Assembly (NCBI GenBank): GCA_963693305.1
Contig: OY855915.1
Span: forward strand, 16,946,284 to 17,010,283
Origin: Meandrina meandrites
Lineage: Eukaryota > Cnidaria > Anthozoa > Scleractinia > Meandrinidae
Reading direction: 5' to 3'
DNA length: 64,000 nt
Below are positions 35,982-48,083 of this stretch, in pieces. The position numbers were made by a program, and so were the translations under genes. The number at the start of each line of letters is the position of its first letter. Within the stretch, counting starts at the first letter, position 1. The notes under the pieces are model-generated. The model did no database searches. It saw only the letters and a program-made list of their open reading frames with translations, and was not told the DNA's origin.

Positions 35982-38900
35982 TTAAGTATCAAAAGATGGC
36001 AGCGAGCTGACAAGTAAACGCGTCGCCCGCTTCCTCTCGGAACGAGTTACTTCATGGTTCTTAAAACAATAGATAACAGGTCAATAATACCCCTGGTCCT
36101 GAATGACAATAGAGGTAGTGTTTACAGCGGGCGAATGAAAAAAGAGGTCCTGAAATAAACAGTGTCCGTTTTATTTGTTAAGTTAATTGAGTTGAATTTT
36201 CGTCGACACGAGATTGCCACAGAATATTTAGTCGGTATCGACTCCACTTGATAACAAATGGATAACAGATTTCTCAACGATGAACGCATTTCTCGTATTT
36301 AATTGAACAATATGAACGTCAATTTTACTCCAGACAAAATGCTTATATGCTTAAAACAACAAGGCTACAAAACTATGAATTTATTTGATTGTTATCTCGT
36401 ATTTTAAGCGATTCTTAAATGGGGAGTGTCACGGGGATTTTGCGGATTTTTGGTCAAAATCTTCCTGCAATTAGTGGTAGACAACTTCACCCATAAAAAA
36501 CATAACATCTAAAGATATAACTTTACTTTGCGTAAAGAAATCAAACCGCGGCTCAGTATAAATATCGATATTTTGAAGACGCGTCAATTTTTCAAGTTGT
36601 AATCCATTTCCATCCAAACCATTCGCAGTCAGAGACGCTTGTTAGCAGTTTCAGTGCTCTAATATAGCAATTGCTAAAAAAATGTACTATTATTTTTATG
36701 TTTCCTACCACACAAATATATATATTTTTGGCTGTTCAAAAATCCGTGACACAATCCCTTTAATTTCTTTGATTGGCTGTGATTCGTCAGCATTTTTAAG
36801 TGCGGACGGGCTGCCATGGTACTGCTCCGGTTGTATGATAATAGGAGATAAACGAATGGGAGCTTACAATTTATTAAAATTTAAAAGTATCTTTGGATCC
36901 TCCTTGGACATCTTTGGAGATGCTAGACAGTCCTCAAGAATCTACGGGAAATGTTTGAAAATTGATCGGAAACATTGAGACTACGTTTCCAAAATCTTAG
37001 GAAATTTTTCGTAAAAAATTCTCGGTCGTGACTCGTTGACTGATGTTCGCAAAAACTGTTAATCGCTTTTAAAATCCTTGGAAAATAATCGAGAACCTTT
37101 CTGTTCCATCTTCGTTAGACTAAGAGTGTGCAATTTTAAGAGATGAAGGTGTACTTAGAACGTATTTTTCAAAGAACAAAAATTTTATTTTTCATGTCTT
37201 AATTTAGCCTACTTCGCCGACGAGCTAAACCTTGGTATATACCGGGGGCTTAGTTCGTCTGAAACGAAGGCTACTCTTAATTTAAGCCAAATCTTCAGTT
37301 TTTGTTAAAACTTGATCAAAACCAAACATATTTATCGTGTTTACCCCAATGTCATATGAGTATTGGCCCTCGTGCTCGGTTAGTAACAAGTTGTTATCAA
37401 TTCTTGCCAATGGATAGTAATATCTTCTACTAGCTCGAATGTCATCGATTGCCAATATCGTTTTATAACAATCAGCGATTGATTTCGATTGATAACGATT
37501 TCTATCGATTGACGACGTCCGGCTACATAAAAACCTTTAACTCAACAGAGAGGCTGTTCGAGGTAGCCTGGAAGGAGGTAGACAACTAGATGTCTTATAA
37601 AATGTAAGAACCACTGGGTTACACAACTACAAAGTAGTACCAATAAACAATTAGAAAGCCAGCCTCTTTTCACCGTTAATATTTCGTTCCGCGTCATACT
37701 TTGAATCCTGTTTCCACTCCCTTTTATCTCAGTGCTCCATCAGAACAAAAAAGACCCACTGACCATATTGTGCTTGGTGTGGTATATATTAACTAAGATA
37801 TCAAGTCTCTTTAACCATTTTGAAAACAGAGACTTTATATGTTTCATTCCATTTCCATTTCCAATTAGCTATGGAGGCAGCACAGGGTTAAAAAATTCTC
37901 TATCAATTGAGTAAATTTAAGGCCATACCTTCACAGCGAGCCAGGATTTTCTGACCATTCCCATCATAGTATATCCAATAATCCCCGTTAACCATCTCAT
38001 TTCCTTCACTGGCCTTGATCTCACTGCAAGATTCGGCAGGAAGCTCCGGAATAGAACCAAGGGGAGCTGCGTGATAAAAAGAAACTCCATTGAAATCGAT
38101 TTTTCTCAGATTATCCTGAACTTATAACTGCGATTTAAATGCCAAGAGGAAGAATATAACTTTTAACAGATATACCTGTAATTTCAGTGAACAGTTAATA
38201 TTATCTCAGAATAGTGTTTATTTATATTTTGACAGGTTTCCGATTCTCACGCGTTACTTGATTGTTGTTGACTTGAATATGAGTACGCCGGAGGTTGCAA
38301 ATCGCGATCAGATCTGATGATGTGACCGTTGGTTGGACGCGTGATTAAAAAACTTTCGGTCTCAACCCGCTCCTTCGCATTCATGTAACGTAACACAAAG
38401 ATTTTGTGTAAGAAATAAACCTCAGTTTATTTGGTTTTAGCAATTTCAAACGGTTTATGCCGCTCCTTCAAAATGGCGTGTGAGAACTCTCAAACGCGGC
38501 TCCATTTTTCCCCGCCGTGCATCTCGTGAGTGAAATGTCTACAATATTATTCTAATGTAACAACTAATGATTTGTACTGCAACGTTTTTACCAACTCTTG
38601 TGTATGTCGTCGGGACGATGTTGGAATAGAATGTATTTATTATTTATTTATTTTTTCATTGCATGTATGGATTTCGTTATAATGTTTGTTTCAGCGAGAT
38701 TTGTAGCATAGACTTAAAGCTAAATTGGATAAAAGACCATAAAACACATAAACTGGAAGCCAATGTGTACCTCTGTTGTATGCCCTTTTCATGTAGAACC
38801 TTGTCTGATCCGGCATAAAATCTTCCGGCCTTGCTTCCTTAGTTCTATTGTTGAGTTCACAGACTTTTTGACCAATATGGAAGTTATAACTTTGGCACGT

Positions 38901-39083
38901 CAGCTCTTCGTCGCACTTCAAAAAGCACTCTACAGGACATCCAACCTTGTAGGTTTTAAACGTGTGACCTCTGAGGTACATTTGCGAGATGGACGATTCC
39001 ACTTCGTGACATTGGCCAGCAGCTTCAAATATACCAATCCTGGACATCAGATACGCAACTGAGAGCCAGAACTTTGGATTCAT
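34848..39083 (-). CDS. PAN/apple-domain secreted protein, copy B (three exons)
   Basis: Exons: 39083-38771, 38066-37929 and 35326-34848 (313, 138 and 479 nt; 309 aa), with the same intron phases as copy A. The signal peptide is MNPKFWLSVAYLMSRIGIFE. The PAN module differs from A mainly at its start (GQCHEVESSISQ against GRCNQGEYSISQ) and gains an extra cysteine (KVGCPVECF against KVGSPAECF). The linker exon carries YWIYYDGNGQKILARC. The last exon is two codons longer than in A and C because of a variable loop (LGLSGDCRKKK in place of HRGCDNKK), and its end is again CVDVYAWYA. Intron 2 holds a foldback element and ATCGAT-rich repeats shared with A. The TATA-like motif seen in A is altered here (TATGTATAC, near 39266-39275), and I see no AATAAA close to the stop, so expression may differ from A. 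The reading frame is fully open. Confidence 0.82.
35440..37525. repeat. Intron-2 block bordered by ATCGATAACGATTG repeats
   Basis: Clusters of ATCGAT/AACGATTGAT motifs lie at 35460-35590 and, inverted or direct, at 37440-37520. The same clusters in copy A are at 23690-23770 and 25425-25505. This suggests the middle of the intron is a 2.1-kb transposon with subterminal repeats. It contains the foldback MITE and a 70-bp hairpin (37207-37275). Confidence 0.45.
35590..35945. mobile_element. Foldback MITE in intron 2 of copy B
   Basis: This is the counterpart of 23790-24155 at the same intron position. A partial copy with only the left arm and centre survives in unit 3 (about 48750-48850). Confidence 0.75.
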
Positions 39084-39433
39084 ATTGGATTGAGTGCGTC
39101 AGTGTCTTTGCTGTAAACGAAATAGAACGACTTGATAAAAGCACTGTTTGAAATAGCTACCATTGCTTTCTTCATTTGTGGCCGAAATTAATGACCTCCC
39201 TTAGGCGTGAAACAATTATAGCTATGGTTATGACACCCACTTCGGGGCCTAGCTTGGTCTCCGTAGTATACATACTGGAGGAGATTGCCTAAAGTAACTG
39301 AAAGATGCTCGGTTATGATAAGGCAACTGTTTGTAGCATTCTCTTAAGAAATCTGCTACACAGGGACTTAAAGATCGTGATGCGGAGGCTCACTCTGTTT
39401 TGAAGTTTTAAGTCTGTTAACAAACGGAACTTG
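39084..39433 (-). promoter_or_regulatory. Upstream region of copy B with altered TATA-like box
   Basis: This region is the counterpart of 27069-27421. The TATA-like motif reads GTATGTATAC on the minus strand (39266-39275), one substitution away from copy A. The rest of the region is conserved, which makes the single change conspicuous. Confidence 0.35.
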
Positions 39434-41311
39434 AAATAGGTTTCCCGTTGCCTCTTTTCTGTTATTTGCAAGAAGCGAGTTTCGAATTCTGTACGTAATT
39501 GACTGGGGAAAAATCGTCGTATCGCAAACTTAAAATGCAAGTTTGCAGACGTTAGTGTTTGTTTGCGATCAGAATTTGAAGACAGCTGTAGAGAATTCAG
39601 TCATTATTTGACAAACGGTCGACAACATCAGGGTAGAACCAGTCAATCTCACCCAAATTAAATCGGTGAAATAAACTTTTGCACCAGAGGTGATGTATAA
39701 AATCAAAGAAAAAAATCTGACACAATCGAAATAAAAAAATAGTTTTCTTTTTTTCACTGAAGGGACAGTAGTCCCGAAACATCAGGAAGTTTTAAACATG
39801 TAGCGCTAGATAACAAAAAGACAATATTCAACTGAATTTATATTAAGGCGCTACACAGTTTTTAATCCACATGTGGTTATGCGTTGTTTGTGGTTGCAGA
39901 AAGGATCTTTATTAAATATTTTTATCTTTTGTGCTGGAATTTCGAACTCTTTGCCATCACCCTTAATATTTTCCTCTACTGACAACTTCCCCAGGTAAAG
40001 TTTCTTATAAATGCAAATATATGTCACGCGATTAGTATTCGCTATTAGTATTAGATGTCGGCTTCGACCTCCTTTGTGATCAATCACTATTTTGTTTTGG
40101 TAATTACTAAAGCTTCCTTGGTGGTAAAAGCAACTGTATTTAAGAAATAGAAAACGTTTTCCATGAGTTTTTAAAATTTTCCCAAATTTTGTAGGAGTGT
40201 TTCTAATATAAACTGGATTGCAAGGCGTTGGTTTAGTCGCTTTTTAAGAAAATCAGTCATCATTTGACAAACAGGCTTCAAGAAGAAAGGAATTATAATT
40301 TGCACGGTCTCAAGCGTATGCAGTTTACACTCATAGCTATTTTTCATTCTATCGTAACATATAAGGATAATTTGCCGAATAGGAAGCTTGCTTGATGTTG
40401 ATCATAGCTATTAGATCTCAAAAGTTATTCAAGCGTTGTTCAAAAAGAGTTCCTCTTGTCTCTCGTTCACGCAACCAATTTTTTGGAGGCAACTGTCATT
40501 ACTGCACCTGTCTCTTTCTGTGTGATATTTCCATATTTCTTTTTTAGTGGAAACAGATTATTTTAATACGTAAGCTTTTCTTTACATCCTTAAACCTTTG
40601 CACACTTTAAAACCATGTCCTCAAAGGATGTGCCGCAAATATTAACTTTCGAAAGGCGAAAAAGAAGGTTGATTGTATTTGCTTCTTGCAAAACGAATTT
40701 TCCGTTTGTGTAAAATTAATCAGCTTTTAATGTTCATGTCTGTTCCTTAATAGAGGAAACTGAATATATACTTTTTCTCTGGTTTTGAATTGAAGGCTGA
40801 GAAAAATTATTGTCAAGTGACAACTCCAGTCTTATGCGCTTCTTCGCTAAATGTACGAGCTATAAAGTTTACCTGAACTTGTTGAAGTGAGCGGTAATAA
40901 AACGCGTTTGTATATATAACAAACGTCCTGCAATTGCAGACGTTTTGTAAAAGTAAAAGTAATTTGAACTTGAAACACTTGTTAACTTCTTCTGGCGCAT
41001 TAGCTTCCGTATTATATTTCTTAAGTACTTCAAGAATAGAAGGTAATAATTCTTGATAAAAGAAATTAACGTGAATAGCAAAGTTAACTAACCTTTCGAC
41101 GTTGACCGCCGACAAAGATCCCTTGATATGCAAGTTGAAGGAAACTCCTAAGAGAGAAAAGAAAAATATATATCTTGTAAAATAGGTCGATTCAAGGATT
41201 AAAATATGTCAAGACGTTAGAGAAAGCTGCATGTTGTTACATTTTTGCATTTCCTTATAACTTAGGACCAGAATCAAGATTTGAGTAAAAAGTGATAAAC
41301 ATACTTTTGCA

Positions 41312-41509
41312 ACTGTTATAGGTTTAGACCACTGCAAAAACCGTGTACGATCAAAACTTGCTCTACGTTGGATCAAACTAGATCGCGACCAGTCAAAATA
41401 AAATAAAATATAGAAATACTGCAGGGGCTGGCCAGAGAACGTGACAAGGCGTAAATACAATATTTCGGTTGGCCAACACCAGCCTTCTTCAGGTTTATAC
41501 AGTTCACTT
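41312..41509 (-). mobile_element. 5'-truncated retroelement tail inserted in unit 3
   Basis: Unit 1 is continuous here (about 1850-1860), which marks the insert precisely. On the minus strand it reads CCTGAAGAAGGCTGGTGTTG and GCCAACCGAAATATTG, a motif I associate with the 3' parts of animal reverse-transcriptase elements. No long frame. Confidence 0.5.
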
Positions 41510-43650
41510 TTAAAACTCAACACCCTATTCATTAATAACAACACTTCAAAGTAAAAACGAATTTCTAAAGTAATCCATTATTTCTTACCTATTTCCGATT
41601 CAGGAAATCAACTAGTCCGATTCTCGAGACTTTATTCCTTTTGACGTCTTTAATGATTGTTAAAATTAACGGAACTCGAAATTAATGGACTGTTATCTTG
41701 CAGTGTTTACTTTTCATAGTTCTCATTAGCTTTCTCTTCTTCACATTTAATTTTCTGTCAATCAATCAACTGCCTGAAGTCTAATAAGAATCTCAATATT
41801 CCCGAGATCTGCCACCCGCTAAAAAGTCAGCTTAGCATAAAGAATCTGCAATGTTGTCCAAAACAAAGAATTCCATGCGCAGCTTTCGTCTAGCGCATTA
41901 GTTTAATACAAGTGAAAATGCTCAGCTGTGGAAAGACCACTATTTGTATAATCCTCTAAATAGCCCGCTTATTTAGAGAATGGAGGCTCCATTCACATCT
42001 TACATTATTCCCGAGACAGAAAGATCCGTGGTCCTTTATGTGTTGAGACGATATGAAACATAAATATGCTTAACAAAGCGATTTTTATTAAAATTTGTGT
42101 ACGGCTTCCCAAATTCTTTGTGGCGTTTTTGTCATTTTATCTTCTTTCAATCAATCAATTTATAAATTGTTATTAAATAAGTGACGTTTGCGTGTTTTCT
42201 GTTTTGGCTGGCTATGTTTGAATAAAGAAGAAATTAAAGAATTGGTAAACATAACACCTGTCTTCTGGTTTTGCTCTAGGTGCTTCAATTCTTGTTTTAA
42301 TATTTTTATTCGGAGACATTTGGTCTTAGACGCAGTGATCGTGCATCGGCCAAGTACAAACTGAAAGTGGCAATAAAGTTAAAATTATGTTATTTCTTTT
42401 TCTTTCGCATTGAAGAGAATAACTATTGAAGGTAGTTACTTCGGGAAAATTATCAGGAAGGAAGTTAAGCGGTAATGTAAAATGCATTACTCGGCTCGAG
42501 GCCGTATTCGGCCATTGGACTAACAGGTATATTGTTGAGGTGTTATTACATAGAAATGCGATATTGTACATAGTATATAATTAAGTTCACGACATTAGTC
42601 ATTTCTGATGAGTTTTTCCGTGGGCCTAATTGAAACGGAATTATCAGTGGCACGATCTCGCTGGTGTTTAATTTCAATGTTTTAAACTGGACAGCTGAAA
42701 GTTGGACACCTAAGTTGACCGCACGTCAATTACGTGCAATTAACTTTTCTCTACTGTTTCTTATTTGATGGATCTTATCGCTGACGTTTTGCACAAAAGA
42801 AAGACTTAACAGACCCAAAATATATAATTTTTTCAAATTGATTCGACGTGTTGGTATTTGGACCACAGGTCGTGCAATTTAGGTATTATCGAAGCAATAA
42901 TGTTTTTTGTTTCGCATTGCTCCGCCGCCCACTTATTAGCTGTGATCACGTGGATTAGTAATTTCTGATCAGTTTTTCCGTGGGCCTAATTGAAACGCAA
43001 TTATGGCACGATCTCGTTGGTGTTTAATTTCAATGTTTTGAAACTGGACAGCTGAAAGTTGGACGCCTAAGCTAACCGCACGTCTATTTCGTGCACTTAA
43101 AACGGATTCTTTTCTCTACTGTTTCTTAACTGATGGATTTTATCTCCGACGTTTTGAGCAAAAGAAAGACTTTACAAACTCCCAATATATGAATTTTTTT
43201 TATTAATTCAATGTAGTGGTAATTGGACCACAGGTAGTACAATTGAAGGCAATTGAATCGATGCAATACCTTTTTTTGTTTTTGATTGGTTCTCACCCCA
43301 TTTATTTGTTGCGATCACATTGGTGTCCAATTACAGGAGTCCAACTTGAACATTTCAAATTGCACACCTACGTCATACAGACGTCAATTGCATACAAGAT
43401 GGCGGGAACTTGGATATTGACGAAGTCCCGGACTATCAACACGCAAAAAATGAACGAGGCGAAAATCCTTCTAAAATCCAATAAAAGATTCATTTTTTGA
43501 CTTGAAGGACGCCAAAGACAGTATTACTACATGTAAATGATTTGCTTTTAAGAGCACTGAAAACGAAGCCAGTCAAATGCAAAATCGATGGCGCGTGTTC
43601 CGTTATCTTGAGTAGGGCCACTGAAAAATAAAATAATTTCATTGGTTTAC

Positions 43651-43717
43651 AAGTTATTTCCGAAGCAGAAGTTAAAAGAGACTGAAAGCCCAGGTCCTCT
43701 TTGATCTGTGTTGAAAT
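43651..43717 (-). other. Exon-like module copy 4 (unit 3)
   Basis: This is the unit-3 counterpart of 30397-30463, with the same signals. Confidence 0.3.
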
Positions 43718-44680
43718 CTAAAAAACAAGTCAACAAAGCGATCTTAAAATTAGCGTACCGCTACCCCCACACTGTTTCGTCATCATCATTATTGGCTTTC
43801 GTTTGTCTTTTATGACTTACACTTTTTTGTAGCCCATCTTTGAATTTGAATTATTGATCGAATTGCAGAATATAGATCAAGTTGAAAACAGTTTTTGTTT
43901 TCGTTTATCTGTCACATTGAATATGATTATTATATGGAGGAAATCACCGGGGAAAATGACGTTGATTGAGGGAAGTAAAATTGATTGAGGGAAGTAAAAT
44001 TGCTTTTGAAATAAAGCCAACGACTAATTATTGTCAACGCGACCATTCCAGTTTCATTGCCCTTCTTCGCTACGATACGAGCAAATATATTTAAACTTCC
44101 TGAAGTGAGCACTACTATATAGACGATTGCATAACAAATTTCCTGTGATTGCAGAAGATTTGTTTAAGTGAAAATAATTCGAAGACACCGGTCCGGTATA
44201 AATAGGTATTCTTTAAATACCAAAGGAAATAAACCTTAATTTGAAAGTGTAGATATTTTATCACGCCTATGTTGGACTTCATGTTGCATAGTTTTTGAGG
44301 TCAATCTGAAAGAGTTTTCGTCTTCAATAAGCGAAACTGTGCGTATGCATTTTGGTTTTTCGGTTTGTTAGCTACAATACGAGAGAAGGTAATACTTTTT
44401 GATAAAAGAAAACTAACTAAACTAAAACTAACTTTTCGTCGGTGACGACAAAGATCCCTTGATATGCGAGTACAAAAAAAAAAACTCCTGAGAAAGAACA
44501 GGACATAAATATCAGGCAAAAAGATTGATTAAATTCAAGGATTACAATATTTGTCAAGCACTTAAATTTTTGAATTTCCTTTAAGCTTAAAAAAAGTCGA
44601 TTAGCTGGTGGATCATTTTGTTCTGAAGCGAAATTAAATCGCGAGAAGACGAGAAAGCGCTGGCCGGTCCGGCGAGCGCA

Positions 44681-45180
44681 ATTAGTAATGGTAATAGGAC
44701 TGAGTGGAGTCCAATTCGGTCTGTAATCATACGAGTGATTAACAAATTCGGTCGACCGCGTAGCGGGAGTCCGATTTGTTTAATCACGACTTATCATCTA
44801 AGGACTAAGGACTTATCATCACTAAGGCAAAAAAGCCATTCTTGAAGCTGAAGGTTTTAGGAATATCAAGGAGTATTTAGTCACAACAAAGAACCAAATA
44901 AAGAGCGCGCGCATGCGCAGCACGCGAACTTTGTTATTGGACACCTCGTTATTGGACACTTTGTTTGTCATGGTCTAGTACACATTTATACGCTAAGTAA
45001 TGGTAATAGGACTGAGTGGAGTCCAATTCGGTCTGTAATCATACGAGTGATTAACAAAATCGGACGACCGCGTAGCGGGAGTCCGATTTGTTTAATCACG
45101 AGTATGATTACAGACAGAATTGGACGACACAAAGTCCTGTTACCAATTAATCATAAGTATAACAAAATTCGAGAAAAAAT
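44681..45180. mobile_element. Two MITE copies in a 310-bp tandem repeat (unit 3 only)
   Basis: TAATGGTAATAGGACTGAGT begins at 44685 and 44999. The second copy is complete and folds back (its end is the inverse GTCCTGTTACCAATTA near 45135-45150). Each is followed by the same 190 bp, which includes repeats of TTATTGGACAC. Confidence 0.75.
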
Positions 45181-46649
45181 TTAGATAAAGCGAAGCCTAC
45201 TAAGGACTTATCATCACTGAGGCAAAAAAGCCATTCTTGAAGCTGAACGTTTTAGGAATATCAAGAAGTATTTAGTCACAACAAGAAACCAAATAAAGAG
45301 CGCGCGCATGTGCAGCACGCGAACTTTGTTATTGGACACCTTGTTATTGGACACTTTGTTATTGGACACTTTAGCCGCGCGCGCTCCAATTTGGTAAAAA
45401 ATAGGGCGTGCTAAGAACCAATCAGATTCGAGAATTTTGTTATAGTTGTGATTAATAAAGAAAGAATTTTGTGTTCTGAAGCGTAATTAAATAGTGAGAA
45501 TTGAAGTGCTGGCCCAGTAAGGTGAGGTGGTCTGGCGAGCGCGATTAAATGAACCTGAATCTTAGCCCGGTAATAGTGTTGTAGCTTTTCAAAGGAGAAC
45601 TGAGATATTTTCAACTCAATTCCAAATCCATACAAACTCTCATAGTATGCTCAATCCTGAATCCATACAATCTCTTATAGTACGCTTTGGTCATCTGTGG
45701 TTTTAACGCTAAGCGACGTTTGAGTTTGGATTTGATTTGGAAGGAAATGGTTCTAACGCTTTGGGGCGCCATCTGAACTTTGCTGTGACCATTTTAAAAA
45801 GTCATTTCAAAAAGGATTTTAAAAAGGACCAATTTAAGAAATAGCTTTGTACAGAATCAAACTATTCTCTCCGGGTTTCCAGTTGACGTACATGCAGCCT
45901 CAGAAATGAGGAAATAAGGCTGTGCACTGAAAAATCTGTTGTAACTACGAGTGTAACTTCATTTTCAACTCTACGTTATTGTATCGCCGTAATGAATATC
46001 TGTAGAACGCCAGCCGCTAGGAGAAAACATATTTTGAAAGGACTTTCAAGTTAGCTTGATTTCCTTTCCATTTTATATGCATGTTTCCTGAGCTTTTGGA
46101 GAATACAGGGGGAGAGATACAGCAGGTAGGAGAGGAACAGGCGAGAAGCAAGAGTTTAAGGAAGTCGGAAACCGGAATAGATAAAAAAAGAAGAAAAATC
46201 ACAAGAGGCTAGAGTCACTGAGGATAAAACGAGATCCGGGAGAGAAAGGTGCAGGAATCCGGTAGTTTAGACTTCATTTGTCTCCTCACCCTCATTTCTT
46301 TTGGCTCCATTTTTGGTGAAGCTTGAAATGGCCATATTTTCTGTGAAATGTGAATTGGTCGTTTATTTTTATGACACGTGAGCAACGACCTTCCCTTGAT
46401 TGCACCATCCCCCACAAGCTGCAGCGGTTGTACATGTTGAGTAAAGCCAGTATTGGAGTAAGTAATAGTTTAATGTAACTTTAATATAGAAGGTCACATG
46501 CCATGTTTTTTAATTAATGTAAATTAATCTTACACATAAATTAAACTACACGTCAGAGTAACAATATGCAGAAAACTCCCATCCAGGTGGGAATTGAAAT
46601 ACTACTCGTTGTTTTATGCTACAGAAACCGGGATAAGCTCTGGTCTGAC

Positions 46650-47268
46650 TAGCCTGCAAATACAACCAGCTCTCATCGCTCCCGGCCGGTTTCTCGTTTC
46701 GCGCGAGAGACGTCTGGGATTCACAGCCAATAATTCCATAACACTTGTTCAGCAAATCTCTTTTATTCTTTTCTCTACCCGATGTTCATTAAATTCTGTT
46801 CGTCTGTAGCATTAATGCTTCGTAACCGTCTTTCAGATTATTTCATATTTTGTTGGTTGTACCTTTTGTCGGCTGCCTCTGTGTCAACAATAAAACCTAC
46901 GAGTGTCAAAATTTATTTTAATGTTAATGGCTGCAGTGACGGATCCTTCCTGGACGTCTTTGAGATCGTTCGTATATATAGCAATCTTGCTTTTGACTTC
47001 CAGTAGGGTATGAAGTGAGATTGCTCCGGTGTAACGTCACAATCTGCAGCCTGCCACCCGGTGTACTTTTGGTCCACAGCAACGCCCGGCGTTATATTTG
47101 ACATACATTATGCAAATTACCTAGTTGACCAATAAGCGTTTATGACCAGATTCGGAACAGATTTACGTCATCATTATGCAATTTTTGGCTTATAATCGCT
47201 GACGTCTCTCTCGCGAAACGCCAAACCGGCTGGGAGCGATGAGAGGCGGCTGTATTCGCAGGCTACTA
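46650..47268. mobile_element. Same MITE in unit 3
   Basis: This copy sits in the same SINE at the same position as 34008-34619, so the insertion predates the 12-kb duplication. Confidence 0.75.
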
Positions 47269-47610
47269 TCTGATGGGCCACTAGGCTAGCTAGAACGAAG
47301 ACTTTTTTACCTTTCTAGGATTGGAATACGATACACAAGATAGGAACTAGACTAGTATTTTTTGACACCTCATGCAGATATCCGGAAATGTTTGAACAGA
47401 AAATATCAAAAAATGACAAGACAATACATTTTCTCGCCTTGATAAACATGGTAAATGTAAGTTACTGTCTTTTTACATTTTCTGCTACGTTACAACTACG
47501 TAAACGAATACGATTAATATTAGGAGCGTTTACATTGATTTTAGTGTCTTTGTATAAATTAAACTTAACTTGGTTTTATACTATAAAATGTTCGAAATAA
47601 GCCGGAGAGT

Positions 47611-48083
47611 TTAAGCATACCACGTATACACATCAACACATGTTGTGCCACTGTTTGAACCCTCCCAACAGTCAACCCAGTCCTGTCCGTACCATATCTG
47701 CAATTCCTGGTTGCCTGACACAGACAACTGATTGGGAAGATCGCGGAAAACGAGCTCTGGAGATGTGTGGCTGGTTCCATTAAGACTGTAGAAGTGTTTT
47801 TTCTTGGAACAATGAACAGGTGCTTTCAAATCTCCAGCAGGTGGCAGAACGGATTCTTTATTGGCATTTGTGATGATAGTCAATAGACCGTTATTGCCAT
47901 AGTATAACGACTTTCTGCAACCCCAGTAGGATGCACTGCCAAGTTGGTTGCATTTGATCGACCCCGATTTGTGGACGAGCTTCATTGCCTTAAGACGTCC
48001 ACTCTTTGTGATGTTGAAGGAACCATACTGGTTACCTCGCGCTCCAAAGCAAACTGGTTCTTTGTTTACCTTCTGCCAGTTCT
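47611..48083 (-). pseudogene. PAN-family copy C: isolated intact last exon, exons 1 and 2 not found
   Basis: This 473-nt exon is open from its acceptor (TTTTAG| at 48084-48089) to the stop and aligns end to end with exon 3 of A and B: WQKVNKEPVCFGARGNQYGS, YWGCRK, LPPAGDLKA, YGQDWVDCW, CVDVYTWYA. Its variable loop (PVHCSKKKHF) is unique to this copy. On the upstream side, intron sequence like that of A and B is recognisable in patches up to about 52.3 kb, but broken by unrelated insertions. I find neither the 138-nt linker exon nor the PAN exon between there and 64.0 kb. Two readings are possible: a partial duplication or deletion that left a dead 3' exon, or a gene with a very long intron whose 5' exons lie beyond the window. 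The intact frame suggests recent loss or retained use; called a pseudogene with reserve. Confidence 0.6.

Larger units (their letters stand above)
27422..39433. repeat. Tandem duplication unit 2 (about 12.0 kb)
   Basis: This segment starts at the AATAGGTTT boundary shared with window position 1 and with 39434, and contains the whole of gene B plus its 3' spacer. The next unit repeats most of it in order: the module at 27650-28500 matches 39840-40680, 28927-30360 matches 42080-43620, and 32760-34750 matches 44970-47410. Differences are block insertions and deletions rather than gradual drift. Unit 2 lacks a segment that units 1 and 3 share (1900-2310 and 41570-41970). Confidence 0.85.
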
